From Oscheius dolichura (Eukaryota; Nematoda; Chromadorea; Rhabditida; Rhabditidae): a stretch of DNA of 64,000 nucleotides. The notes beneath the pieces are model-generated. The model saw nothing but the letters and a program-made list of their open reading frames with translations. It searched no databases and was not told the DNA's origin. This document shows positions 1 through 10,110 of this stretch, piece after piece. Positions within the stretch are counted from its first letter, which is position 1. Each line of letters starts with the position of its first letter. The stretch is from positions 310,001-374,000 of the forward strand of contig OW051496.1 in NCBI GenBank assembly GCA_932521035.1, in the 5' to 3' direction. Position numbers and translations under genes: made by a program.

Positions 1-1587
1 ACGATTGAGCCGTGATTAGATGGACTATACAGAACTTGGGAGACGACTCCAGCCGGGTAAACGCCTGAAAGAGAATTCTAGACCTTTAAATTTGAAGTTT
101 TCAGGTTAAAAATGACAGTATAGTCGGTATTTTCGCTTAAGGTAGCGCGCCAACCTTGCGTAAACAGCGGTTGGACGAAATTCGCTGAGCAAATTTGAAC
201 TTTATATCCATTTTTCTCAATTTTTGACTCATTTTCGTAATTTTTAAATCAGTTATTCGTAATCAACAGAAAATTCTGAACAATATGAAGCCCTATTTTC
301 AAAAAAAAAAATGATCGTAATTCATAATTCTTCAAGTTTCCTATTTATTCTGATCCTCGTTCAAAAACAGTTCGCTTCTCGCTTGTAGGTATCTCCAAGT
401 CCAATTTTCAGCGTTCCCTACCTCTAAAAGTCGGCTACTGCTCCAAACTCCGTCATTCTCAGTGGCATTTCCATTATAATGGCCTAATTCTTCCGCTGGT
501 CTGTCCCAAATCTTCAACTCCTTGATAGAGAACCCGAAATTATAGAATCGGCCCCGATTCTCCACCTTCTCCTCATTATCCTCGTCCCAATTGACTGCTT
601 GGAATATCTCATTCACTTTGGCGATTGTATTCATCTAAAAGTTTCAAGGAAATCTTAGAAAACGGAAGGATGACTTACAATGTACCGTGCGGTAGTGGCT
701 TTATCCCCCTTCCCGACAACTTGAAAGAAACGATGGTCGGCGACGATTTTCAGAGGACAGCGATTCTTCTTTTCGTTAGCGAGAGTGGGAACAGTTCGCT
801 GGGATCGGACATACTCGTAGAAGGGATGTTGTCTCTTCTGACGGTAGCTCTGGGTCTGAAAATGGAAGAAATTACTTTGGGACTAGCACTGTTATCAACA
901 AATAAAAGCCAAATAAACGTGAAAACAAATTACCTGTGGCGGCCATAAAGGTGATCCCATTGGGAATAGCCTCGAAATCCTTCCATTGGCTATATCGCTC
1001 TCCTTATAAGCCAGGGTATCTTTTGGACTACTTTCGGGTAGGTGTTGACTGGCCGGTTCGAAGTGGATCACCTCCTGGCCATCCCGAACATAACCCAAAT
1101 AAGCACCGCTCGGCAGTCGGCTCAAAAGTATCCTATTCGACAGATTTCCTGGAATAAATTGGGTCAAAAATGGAGCTCATTGTAAACAGAAGGCTACCTT
1201 TCAAGTGTCCTCCATAAAATTCCTCGATTCCGGCCAGAATCTCCTTTTTTTCGCTGTCAATCACCCGGAAATGGGGATGAACACCGGGAGGACGGGTGGG
1301 ATGGATTAGGGCCTCGTATTTTTTTCCTGAAAGATTAAAATATGCTTTAAAATAGGGATAAAACATACCGAATGCTACGAATTCCAGAACTTCGTGATCC
1401 TTGAGATGTTTACTGGCCTTCTGGGAGAAGTGGACATGTTCGAAATTGAGAGAACCACCATCCAATGCGTCGATTTCTGAAATTAAATGGAGATCTTGAA
1501 ATAAATAAAAGTAGGACTAATTTCTAGGAAAATGGCAAACCAACCTAGAAAATTCAGGAAGACTACTGCCCAGAAGACCGCTAGCAT
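1..1587 (-). CDS. adm-4: ADAM17/TACE-like membrane metalloprotease, 5' part (gene runs off left edge)
   Basis: Seven exons on the minus strand close in frame: 1587-1545, 1476-1369, 1326-1198, 1148-934, 855-679, 634-422 and 64 to the window edge. The protein starts with a signal peptide (MLAVFWAVVFLNFLEIDA), then a TACE-type prodomain (YKESDIANG region), a furin-like RQKR site, and the start of the catalytic domain (RCPLKIVADHRFF, then VNEIFQAVNWD). The family releases membrane-anchored ligands by cleaving near the cell surface. The zinc motif HExxHxxxxxH should lie beyond base 1, so activity cannot be judged here. The start was chosen because the hydrophobic leader joins the prodomain in phase; a TTTTCAG acceptor lies about 10 nt upstream (1597-1598), suggesting trans-splicing. 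The intron 65-421 holds a copy of the ~190 bp dispersed repeat. The ADAM17 rather than ADAM10 assignment rests on the prodomain and VADHRF region. Confidence 0.88.
117..300 (+). repeat. Dispersed ~190 bp repeat R1, copy a
   Basis: This copy lies in an intron of the ADAM17-like gene. It has a GC-rich head (GCGCGCCAAC, GCGTAAACAGCGG), the block GACGAAATTCGCTGAGCAAA, and an AT-rich tail ending in ACAGAAAATTCTGAA. The same order of blocks recurs near 16.1, 34.2, 42.3, 44.0, 52.6 and 60.2 kb in both orientations. No coding capacity is seen. Confidence 0.85.
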
Positions 1588-2343
1588 AGCATCGCCCTGA
1601 AAATAAAAGTTGGAAAGGAATAGAGGGAAGGAAAGAAGGGGAGAGGTATTCAGAATCGATTTATATAGTATTGTTGAAACAAATGGCTCTCTTGTAAGGC
1701 TAGAATGGAATCTTTCTTTGTTACAGGTTGTAGTTATAAAGGCGTGGAATGTTTAGGAATTGTAAAAAATGAAATTTACGGATTTTGTATGGCGAAACAA
1801 CAATTGTGCAAAAATAAAGATGGGATTAGTTCTTAAAATTGGTTTAGTTTTTCTGCTGCTGCGGTGTATTTTTACTCAAAAACTGGAATCTACGTTGAAA
1901 ACTCTTATAAAAGTAGCAGTGTTTTTTTTTTCTTTAGCAAACCTTTTTTTCGAGCGGTTTGAACTGTTGCGGCCGTATATTCTCGCTCAATTCTTATTTT
2001 GTTTCGAAAAATTGTTAAAAATACGGGACAAGCCGTACTCATGGTCTCCAAGCAGGATATGCGATGAAAATACACGAAATAAAAGGAATTGACCATGAAA
2101 ACGACCAGGAAGAACCACTGGATTCAAAATTTCGCCATTTATATAATTTCCCTGCAGCATTCGGCAAACCCCGCCTCGAATTTTCTCTGCCATCGGTCGG
2201 CTTATCCCGGGTCCCGTCGCGTTAGTCTCAGTTGGTCTGATCGTTGGTTTTAGAATACCAATAATTCACTTCCATTTTCCAGCTTTTTTCCCCGAAAAAT
2301 CTTCGCTTTTCGCTTTCAAAACATTAGAAATTCTCGCTTTCAG
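1588..2343. promoter_or_regulatory. Divergent intergenic region between ADAM17-like and V-ATPase H genes
   Basis: This 756 bp gap separates two genes transcribed away from each other, so both upstream regions must lie here. A CGCTTTCAG acceptor-like site ends directly at the V-ATPase start codon, and a TTTTCAG site precedes the protease start codon. Both fit trans-splice acceptors. An open frame at 1769-2092 is AT-rich with no family features and is not called. No clear TATA box is seen. Confidence 0.45.
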
Positions 2344-5300
2344 ATGGCCGATCTAGCTCAACACGCCATCCCGGCGGTTGACATGATTAATGCGACGTCG
2401 AAACTTCAATTGGAGGCTGTTGAAGTCTGTTTTTTTCCATTATTTTCCATTAGAATGGTATATTTTCCAGGTTCGGGCCAATAAACCCAACTGGGGATCG
2501 TATCTTCGCTCCCAGATGATTCCCCAGGAGGATTACAACTTCATAACTGCTTATGAAGCCGCCAAGGTAATTTAAAAACTAAATTTGATACAAAATACGT
2601 TTTAAATTAAAGAACAGGGAAGAGAGATCCACTGTTTTGGCTGCCAATGACGAAAACGGACAGGCGGTTCGTACCGTCGTCAATTTGATCACCAACGTGG
2701 CCAAGGATCAGAATGTTCGCTATGTTCTGACTCTACTGGATGATATGCTTCAGGTTGGATACTTATTTCCTTATTATCTTTGTTCTTCACTTATACTACG
2801 TGTTAGGAGAAAGAAAAATCCAAAATTTTTAACTTTCTGTACCACAAATGGATAGGTTGGTGATCCAATAGAACAGATAGATCAGTTAAAGGGAGGGTAG
2901 CGCAGGTTTTGAATTCTCCGGAATTTCCGGAGAATTTCAGACAACGCCTAAACTTCATGCACGAAATTTTTCGATTTCCATGATTTCCGGTATAAAACAG
3001 TTATTTTCTTCATTTGCTGACATTGATACGCTCTGCTTTTTACTGCAAAAAATAAGCACCTCATAACGAACATTTTAATATATGAACGATCAAACAATTC
3101 GTCAAAAATCATTTTTGACTCAAAATCATCAATTTTGATGCATTTTTCGAAACTCACATATGCAGCTTGATTTTCGTAACGTTTTCTTTTGTTTTATAGT
3201 AATTCGAGCATGGCAAAACACGAGAAAGCATCAGAAATGAAATATATGCATTAAAAAGATTTTGGTAATAGCTACAGTAATCCAGCGGCGTCGGCGTGCC
3301 TACTTTCAAAACCTGCGCTACTCTCCCTTTAAAAAGAACAACCGAAACGAATTTGGATAGATTGGATAGATTATTGGATCTGTTTCGCCTCTTCTATTAA
3401 ACAAATATGGCATTTTACTCCATTACTCGACCCAATACCAATTAGAAAGCTACAAAATTCATTTCGAAATGTTCTGCTGGGGGAAATTAAAGCGAACAGA
3501 CTGCCCGGAAGCCAATCTTTCTGCGACCGTGTATCTATAATGAATTTCCATCTTCTGGAGCACGCTTTGTTACATCTTTTAGTCAAAAACGCTTGAAACA
3601 GTGGCTCAGGCTCTGTGCAATCTCTCCTCAGTCATTTGACTCGGTAAATCTATGAATAGAATTACTTGGAATATGACTGTAGAATGGCCTAGGCCACATT
3701 TAGTTCACCGTTTTTGTGCTATGGCTTCCCATTATAAAGCCAGTTGCTGGCAATTGGGGATTCAGTTTCTCTTCGTCTTTTATGGCGGCTTTTATTCAAC
3801 TAACAGCAATCTTTCACTTTTTCGGTGTTTTGTCTTCCAGTTATAGGGTTTGCTAACATACTGAACCTAGTTAGACTTAGGTCAATTGCTCAACAAATCG
3901 ATAAGTTCTATTTGAAATCATCGTTTGCACAATTTTATTGAAAATAACCTCAAAATTATCCCCTTTGTTCTGTTCTATCTTCCCCTTATAAACTAACTGT
4001 GCCGATTTGTTCACTGCGACGTGGTACGCGGAGGAGAAATGAACAAAATGACAAGAGTTTGACGTTTACCGTTATCTGAACCAGCAGCTATTGCTTTTTC
4101 CCATTTTTGTGATGACAAGCCAATAGAAACCTATAAAATGGATTTCCAAATGTTCCGTGGGAGAAATTAAAACCGTCGGGTTGTTTGGAAGTCAATTCGA
4201 TCGGGCGATTTTCCCTCAAAACCGATTTCAATGGGTTGTCATCCAGTTATAAGGCTAACAGTTTGAACCATTCACTGATATTATACCTCATGCTAAAAAA
4301 GTCGTAGAAATTCCACTTGAAACCGTTGTTTGTACAATTAATCGCTTTTCTGTTCCTCTGTTCCCTTATAAAACTAACTGCCGATTTTCTGATACAAGGA
4401 GGGAAAATTTTCGAAAAAAAAACCGAAAATTTCCTTCAAGACTATAGCAGTCTACCACCCTACCGCCCTGTAAACCAATAACTATCGATTTCCCCCGTTA
4501 CAGGAAGACAAATCCCGCGTCGAAATCTTCCACAGCGCCGCCAGAAAGCAGAAGAGAACCTCCTATTCCTGGTTTATCGGCATTCTTCAACGTCAGGACA
4601 CTTTCATCGTTAATCAGGTTGGTTTTTCAGTGTTCCTTTATGTTCTTTTAACTGTCCGACTCTTTGTTTCCCATTATGAATACCCAGATCAATTTCAGAT
4701 GAGTTCAATTATTGCCAAGTTGGCGGTCTTCGGTTCCCCGGCCTCTTATATGGAAGGTTCCGAACTGAACTACTACTTCTCATTCTTGAAGGACCAACTC
4801 CGCTCCGTAAGCCTCCTTTTCCCGCCATTTTTAAAATTCAAATATTCCAGACCAACGAATACATGAACACAACAGCCCGCTGCCTTCAAATGATGCTCCG
4901 AATTGAAGAATACCGGCAGGCATTCGTCGCCTCCGAGGGGATCCAAGCCATTGTCACCGCCCTGACCGGGAAGACCAATTTCCAGCTACAGTATCAACTT
5001 ATCTTTGCTCTTTGGTGGGTTTTACACTATATATTTAGAAAAATATGGAAAATTTCCAGGTGCCTGACGTTTAGCCCCTCAATTGCGAGCAAGGCTCCTT
5101 CCATGGGGGTTATCGCCGCCTTGGGAGATATCCTCTCGGAAAGCTCAAAGGAAAAGGTCGTCAGGATTATTCTGGCTACTTTTAGCAACATTCTTAACAA
5201 GGTAGGGAGGAATTTTTTAAAGGTTTAAAGGTCTAAAAAGCAGGAAAATTCGGTCAGGACCTCAAAAACAGATGTTCTAGCTGAATAAGCTTTGAAATAC

Positions 5301-6096
5301 CGTAATTGTCGGTGTATTTTGAGCTACAGCATCTTAAATTGGCCGTAGAACATTAAAAATTTGAACTTTTAGGTAGAAGAACGCGAAATCAAGCGCGAAG
5401 CCGCCCTCCAAATGGTCCAATGTAAAACTCTCAAGACCCTGGAGCTCATGGACGCCAAGAAGTACGATGACCCTGACCTAGAGGTAGATTTGATTTAAAA
5501 TTTTAATAGAAAACATTTTAAAGGAGGATATTGAGTTCCTGAACAATCAACTCCATCTTTCCGTCCAGGACCTGAGCTCCTTCGATGAGTACTGTAGCGA
5601 GGTCCGTTCCGGACGGCTGCAATGGTCTCCCGTCCATAAATCCGACAAATTCTGGAGGGAAAATGCTCCCCGGTTTAATGAGAAGAACTTTGAATTGATC
5701 AAGTGAGTTTGCCGAATGCTTACCAATTTTACTGGGAACATTCAGGATTCTTATCCGCCTACTGGAACATAATCAAGATCCCTTGATTCTTTGCGTTGCC
5801 GCCCATGATATCGGAGAATATGTCAGGCATTATCCCAGAGGAAAAACGTGAGTTTTACGCGGATTAGACATTGGGAAAATGACAAGAAGGACCCAACAGC
5901 AAAAATTCCCCCGTTTTTTTTCAGTGTAATCGAGCAATACCAAGGAAAACAGGCCGTGATGAGACTCCTCACGGCCGAAGACCCGAATGTCCGTTACCAT
6001 GCCCTCCTCGCCGTCCAGAAGCTAATGGTCCACAATTGGGAATACCTCGGAAAACAGATAGACAACGAAGGAGGGGACTCCATAGCTGTAAAGTAG
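2344..6096 (+). CDS. vha-15: V-type H+-ATPase subunit H (V1 regulatory subunit)
   Basis: Eleven exons: 2344-2424, 2471-2566, 2613-2753, 4504-4617, 4699-4806, 4851-5014, 5060-5201, 5373-5483, 5524-5702, 5746-5847 and 5925-6096. All phases close to a 469-residue protein, the usual size for this subunit. Diagnostic stretches are [47 protein letters not shown] and the C-terminal [14 protein letters not shown]. The family is an armadillo-like helical repeat protein that couples V1 to V0 and holds detached V1 inactive; it acts on the cytosolic face of acidic compartments. Exon 3 begins after an AAAG acceptor at 2612, because the nearby CAG at 2617 would break the frame. The start codon follows a TTTCAG, as in trans-spliced genes. 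Intron 3 is 1.75 kb and is filled by a MITE and an old tandem duplication; the other introns are short. Confidence 0.95.
2886..3332. mobile_element. MITE with TTAA target sites and ~24 bp terminal inverted repeats
   Basis: The left end reads TTAA then AGGGAGGGTAGCGCAGG; the right end is its reverse complement followed by TTAA, with one mismatch in 24 bases. The interior (~390 bp) is AT-rich and has no open frame of note. TTAA flanks with AGGG-type ends fit piggyBac-like non-autonomous elements, though a TA duplication inside the same bases cannot be excluded. It sits in intron 3 of the V-ATPase H gene. The sequence near 63.40 kb resembles its right end and flank. Confidence 0.75.
3440..4395 (+). 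repeat. Diverged tandem duplication inside V-ATPase H intron 3
   Basis: Two stretches share the same order of blocks: a GAAATGTTC then GGGAGAAATTAAA-like block (near 3465 and 4145), CCAGTTATA with GGCTAAC-like text (near 3838 and 4244), and CCCTTATAAA(A)CTAACTG (near 3983 and 4364). The second unit is shorter and clearly diverged, so the duplication is old. Short open frames within it have no family features. Confidence 0.65.
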
Positions 6097-6389
6097 AGTT
6101 TAACCCGTAAATAGGCTGCTATGTAGAGTGTTAGTTCCCCTCCCTCCCTTCCCTCGCGTTGTTGTGATATTACGACTACTAGAACCATTCCATTTGTGAT
6201 CCTCTTTTTATAATATTGTACACACCCATACAAATATTCTATTATTCCCTTTTGTATAATATTCTTCCTCTTTTTCCAATTTTCGACAAAAAAAAAGTTT
6301 ATGTTTTAGATGAATTATTAAAATCCAGGTTTTTGTTTTTTTGATGTTCAACTCAGCCCGCTCTTTATACTCGAAAGCTTCAGCTCCTC

Positions 6390-6521
6390 GTCTACGGTGG
6401 ACACGGCTGTACGGTGGACGTGGTGGTAGAAAAGTTAAGCCTAAACGGTGGACACGGCATTACGGTGGCAGAAAAGTTAAGCCTAAACGGTGGACACGGC
6501 TGCATGGTGGTAGAAAAGTTG
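6390..6521 (+). repeat. Short tandem repeat, about three units
   Basis: The words CGGTGGACACGGC, ACGGTGG and AGAAAAGTTAAGCCTAAA recur in order about three times at roughly 40-50 bp spacing. In one frame this encodes a basic KPKRWTR..GGRKV repeat, but there is no support for it being a gene. Confidence 0.75.
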
Positions 6522-6816
6522 GTGTGTATCGTGGAGTTTCATGGAGTTTAATGGAGTTTCGTGGTGTCCAGGGCACACGCTGTTTACGCTTGTTCGGTGG
6601 GGCGCGGTTACTGGGGGAGGACTTACCTTTTGGAGCGTCTTCAAAAACGGATAAATAGACACTGGACATTCCATTTTCCAGTAGACAGCCGTCTGTCAAA
6701 TGAAAGAAGACGAAGAGAGGCAGCAACCTCCTCATCTTCTTTTCACACCCAATCTTCTAAGTATTTATACGCCACTCTCTGAAAAACTCCATGAAACTCC
6801 ACGATACACCCCGTTG
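6515..6816. repeat. Inverted repeat, ~30 bp arms, ~235 bp loop
   Basis: GTGTATCGTGGAGTTTCATG near 6520-6545 is matched by its reverse complement CATGAAACTCCACGATACAC at 6791-6810, with further pairing on both sides. The left arm continues into short GGAGTTT repeats. It overlaps the end of the tandem repeat. Confidence 0.7.
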
Positions 6817-6959
6817 GGTCAGCAGTAAGCCTACAAGCAAAAGAGTGGTTAACTATACAAATAGTAAACTAACCGGTGAATGTAAACAGGATGGACACCC
6901 TTTTTCGCCGGCATCTTCATCATAACCACTGAATAAGGGCCAACTGTAGCAACAAGGAA

Positions 6960-7012
6960 GGCATCTGGAGGAGGAGCACCAACGGAGGCATCTGGAGGAG
7001 GAGTACCAACGG
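6960..7012 (+). repeat. 27 bp direct repeat, two copies
   Basis: GGCATCTGGAGGAGGAG followed by (C/T)ACCAACGG occurs twice in tandem with a single base difference. Confidence 0.8.
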
Positions 7013-7654
7013 CTCTGGCTGCCGTTGTTATTACTGCTCAAAACAATCTTCTAGGGTAAGTTTTAGTCCTAATTAATGCTAATTACATGTTTACAAGAGC
7101 TAAAACCATCAAAAAATAAAGATTCAGTGACTACTATGCCTAGAGAGGCAGGCATATTGAGAAATCCTATTTTCCTGAACCGTTTTTTGATATTTCTTTT
7201 TTAAACCTACCCTATGTTGTTCTCCATATTTTTCTGATATAGAAACATGAAGGAAATAGACTGAAACAGCCAGAATAATTAAATCCAGATCCGTATGCGA
7301 GGTACAAATATGCGATTTGCAAATGTATGCGATATACAGTGTATGTGCGTATGTGCGTATGTACCGTGCAATTTGCCCGGGAACAGTGCACTGGAAAAAA
7401 GGTCCCTGACAGTCCCTTTAAACTTTCCTGTATTGAAGTGAAAAAACAAAACTGAGGTTATTGTATAACATTTCTAATCGACACAATTTCTCCCAATTTG
7501 TTGACTTTGGTGAGAATTTTGCTCTTTTAATCAGTAAAGAAAGACGCTGGATTGGGGAGGAGGCCGTGTTCCTTATCTTCTCCTTCCTTGTAAACTCATC
7601 GCTTTTCCTATCGACTTTCGCTGTCTTTTTTTTTTTTTTAAAAAAAGAACAATA

Positions 7655-9797
7655 ATGTCCGGTAAACATTTTTAGAATTTAAAATATCGTATTTCCAGAA
7701 ATTCCCTTTTATACTGAAAAAGATTTAAAAAAATTGACACAAATAGACCGAGGCGCCGGAGGGACGGTTTCCAAAGGAAAAATTAAGAGTTTTCGACTAC
7801 TTCCACGACTATTTGGAAACGATAATGCCAAGGAAATTGCTGTCAAAACGTTTATCTGGTCAAGTGAATACCCTCTTGAAAATTATAAAAAGGAGGTTGA
7901 CATTCTTCTCAAGGTAAATTTAATTATTTAACAATTTCTTTGTCTATATTCCAGCATAAACATAAAAACTTGGTCGAAATGTACGGAATTCTCTGGGACG
8001 GAGTGGATAATTCACGATATTTGGGTTATGTGATGGAATATTTTGAAGAAGGAAGTCTTAAACATGGTTTTGATTCTTTTATGTTTTAATTAAGTGCCAT
8101 TCAGTTATCTTCAACCTCGAGAAATCCTACGATTTGTTGAAAATATGTCGATGGATTGCTCAAATTGGAGAAGGCCTCCAATATCTCCATGAAAATAAAA
8201 TACTGCACAGGGATATTAAGCCAGAAAAGTAGGACAGATAACTTTTTATAAATTTATTTGACTACAGTATCCTGGTGGCTGGAAATATTCTGAAATTGGC
8301 CGATTTTGGAATTGCCAAATATTCGGATTCAACTACAACTGCGGGGTGAGATTGTATTGTTTTAAAAATCTTTAAGTTTTTCCTCCTTTTCAGTGCTGGT
8401 ACATTGTATTACATGGCGCCGGAAGTATTGGAAACGGGAAAATGTAGTGCTGCCTCTGATGTTTATTCACTGGCGATTACCATATGGGAAATATTCCACA
8501 GAACGTAGAATTGTTCAATTTTATGAAAAATTTCATTGCAGGAAGGCATACACCGAGTTGGGGGAAGACAGAGGATACGGATTTATACGATTAATTCTTG
8601 ATGGGCTTCGTCCGACCATAGATTCGGCAAAAATTGATGAAGACATAGCAGAATTAATAAAAAGGTAAATCGCTTCGTGTTTCAATTATTTTTTAGATGT
8701 TGGCAAAGAGAAATATCCGAGAGGCCGACAGCACAGGAAATTGTTGATTTTTTTGTTGAAAAAGGGAAAGAAGTGGAAAAAACAGCACGTTTTTTACAAG
8801 ATTGCATTATTTTTAGTTTTAGATTTTGATTATGGGAGGAAGGAAAAATAATAGAACGGCCGACGCTGGGATGGCAGTGTTGAGCCGGGATAGAACAAAG
8901 TGGATTGAAATAGAACTGGAATTACCTTATGATGCTTCTGAGAGTGGAGCAATTTATCTGAATGGAGAAATCTATTTATTTGGTGGTTGGAAGAATCGAA
9001 AAGCTTTGTATAAATTTGACAAAAATCTGAAATGGATTAACCTGGCTGATATGAATGTTGGACGCTGGGGGATTTCAAATAGTTGTTTGGAATGGAATGG
9101 AGATATTTGGGTGTTTGGGGGAAGAGATGAAAATGATGAATTTCTAAAAAGTGTGGAAAGATACGATCCGAAGGAGAATAAATGGACATTAATGGCGTGA
9201 GTTTAGTTTTGATTTTCTCTTTTACTTGGAGAAATAAAAACCAGCTTATTAACAGATTTTAGAGATATGAAACATGCCAGATATCAAGCAGCAGCGGCAT
9301 TATGGAACAATAAAATAATTATTTGTGGTGGATGGATTGATAATAATAATACCGCCACGGGTGCTGCAGAATGTTACAATCCTGGAGATAACAGTTGGAT
9401 TGAATTTCCCTCTTTACCAGAGCCCCTCAGTGCTCATTCACTCGTTACTTATGAAAATAAGTTTATTCCATTTGGTGGAGGTAACGACGACCCCCACGAC
9501 GACACGGCAACAAACGCCGTGTGGGAGCTCGACCCTCATGAATCAAATCCAACGTGGAAACCCTTGCCGCCAATGAAATATCCTTCCGCCCTTTTTGCTG
9601 GAAAAATCCTTGACCAAGAAATCTATGCAATTGGTGGATGGCGGAAAGGAGCCTCAGATCTGAGGCGAGTTGAAATATTCGATGGAGAACGATGGCGAGA
9701 TGGAGCAGCTCTTCCTTATACTTGGTGTTTTATGTCCTCTGTGATTATTTCCCAAACCTTGGCTGATCGTTTTTGTATTTTTTTTTCGGATTTTTAG
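7655..9797 (+). CDS. Protein kinase domain fused to a Kelch beta-propeller
   Basis: Ten exons: 7655-7661, 7699-7913, 7955-8066, 8105-8228, 8268-8345, 8394-8504, 8542-8664, 8697-8772, 8823-9196 and 9263-9797, giving 584 residues. Residues 1-282 form a complete kinase: glycine loop GAGGTVSKG, VAIK-type Lys52, HRDIKPEN (Asp148), ADFG (Asp165) and MAPE, so it should be active. The Lys in HRDIKPEN points to Ser/Thr specificity and the domain is TKL-like. From ~283 there are Kelch repeats with paired glycines (LFGGW, VFGGRDEN, ICGGW, PFGGG, AIGGW) each followed by W or VE.YDP motifs. The joint depends on an inferred 50 nt intron (8773-8822) with donor GAA/gtggaa; without it the kinase reads into a stop. 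The 7 bp first exon (ATGTCCG) is inferred from phase and a 37 nt intron. Substrate and pathway are unknown. A Kelch relative lies at the right edge of the window. Confidence 0.8.
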
Positions 9798-9835
9798 GTT
9801 TTCACCTATTTTTTGCGGACTGTTTATGGGCAGAT

Positions 9836-9900
9836 ATGCACGCCACAATATGTTTTATGACAAGGGGAAGCGTTTTAAAGGGTTTTTAAATCACCTATTT
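9836..9900 (+). repeat. Dispersed repeat, copy 1 (partner near 12985)
   Basis: GCCACAATAT, then a TTTTA..GAC..AG.GGAAGCGTTTTA pattern, is shared with the segment at about 12985-13055, including upstream TTTTCA(C/G)CTATTTTTT text. Its length and ends are not defined. Confidence 0.6.
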
Positions 9901-10041
9901 TCCCCTATTTTGGGGGTTCGTCAACTATTCCACCTATTTTACTATTTTCCAAATTTTTTCAACTATTTTTGGGGTTGACGGTGGGCGAAAAAATATAAAA
10001 GGGTCCCCCCTTATTTCCATTAGTCATTCTCCATCAAAAGT

Positions 10042-10110
10042 AGGTAAGGGTCTCCCCTTATTCAATTTTTCGGCCACTATGAAAAATTAGATAAGGGGGG
10101 ACCTTTACCT
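10042..10110. repeat. Perfect-spaced hairpin, 30 bp arms and 9 nt loop
   Basis: The left arm (10042-10071) begins AGGTAAGGGTC and ends CAATTTTTC. The right arm (10081-10110) is its reverse complement apart from a few mismatches, ending GGGGGGACCTTTACCT. A partial third copy of the arm (GGTCCCCCCTTATTTCCA) lies at about 10002-10019. Confidence 0.85.

Larger units (their letters stand above)
6097..7654. other. Gene-free gap with local repeats
   Basis: This 1.56 kb gap follows the V-ATPase H stop codon. A possible ATTAAA cleavage signal for that gene lies at 6317-6322. The rest holds a GC-richer repeat cluster (6390-7012) and AT-rich sequence with repeated TATGCG/GTATGTGCG words near 7290-7360. 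Long overlapping open frames on both strands at 6340-6780 come from the repeats and show no family. Confidence 0.5.

Noticed and set aside
1769-2092. 107-codon plus-strand frame upstream of V-ATPase H
   Set aside because: AT-driven composition (many F, L, K), no splice context and no recognisable domain; it lies in a divergent promoter region.
2613-2620. Acceptor CAG at 2615-2617 for V-ATPase exon 3
   Set aside because: Using it breaks the frame; the AAAG at 2612 gives [13 protein letters not shown] in phase with the family.
6341-6735. Overlapping open frames on both strands in a repeat cluster, one with a signal-like start
   Set aside because: They arise from the tandem repeat, have no family features, and stop within the array.
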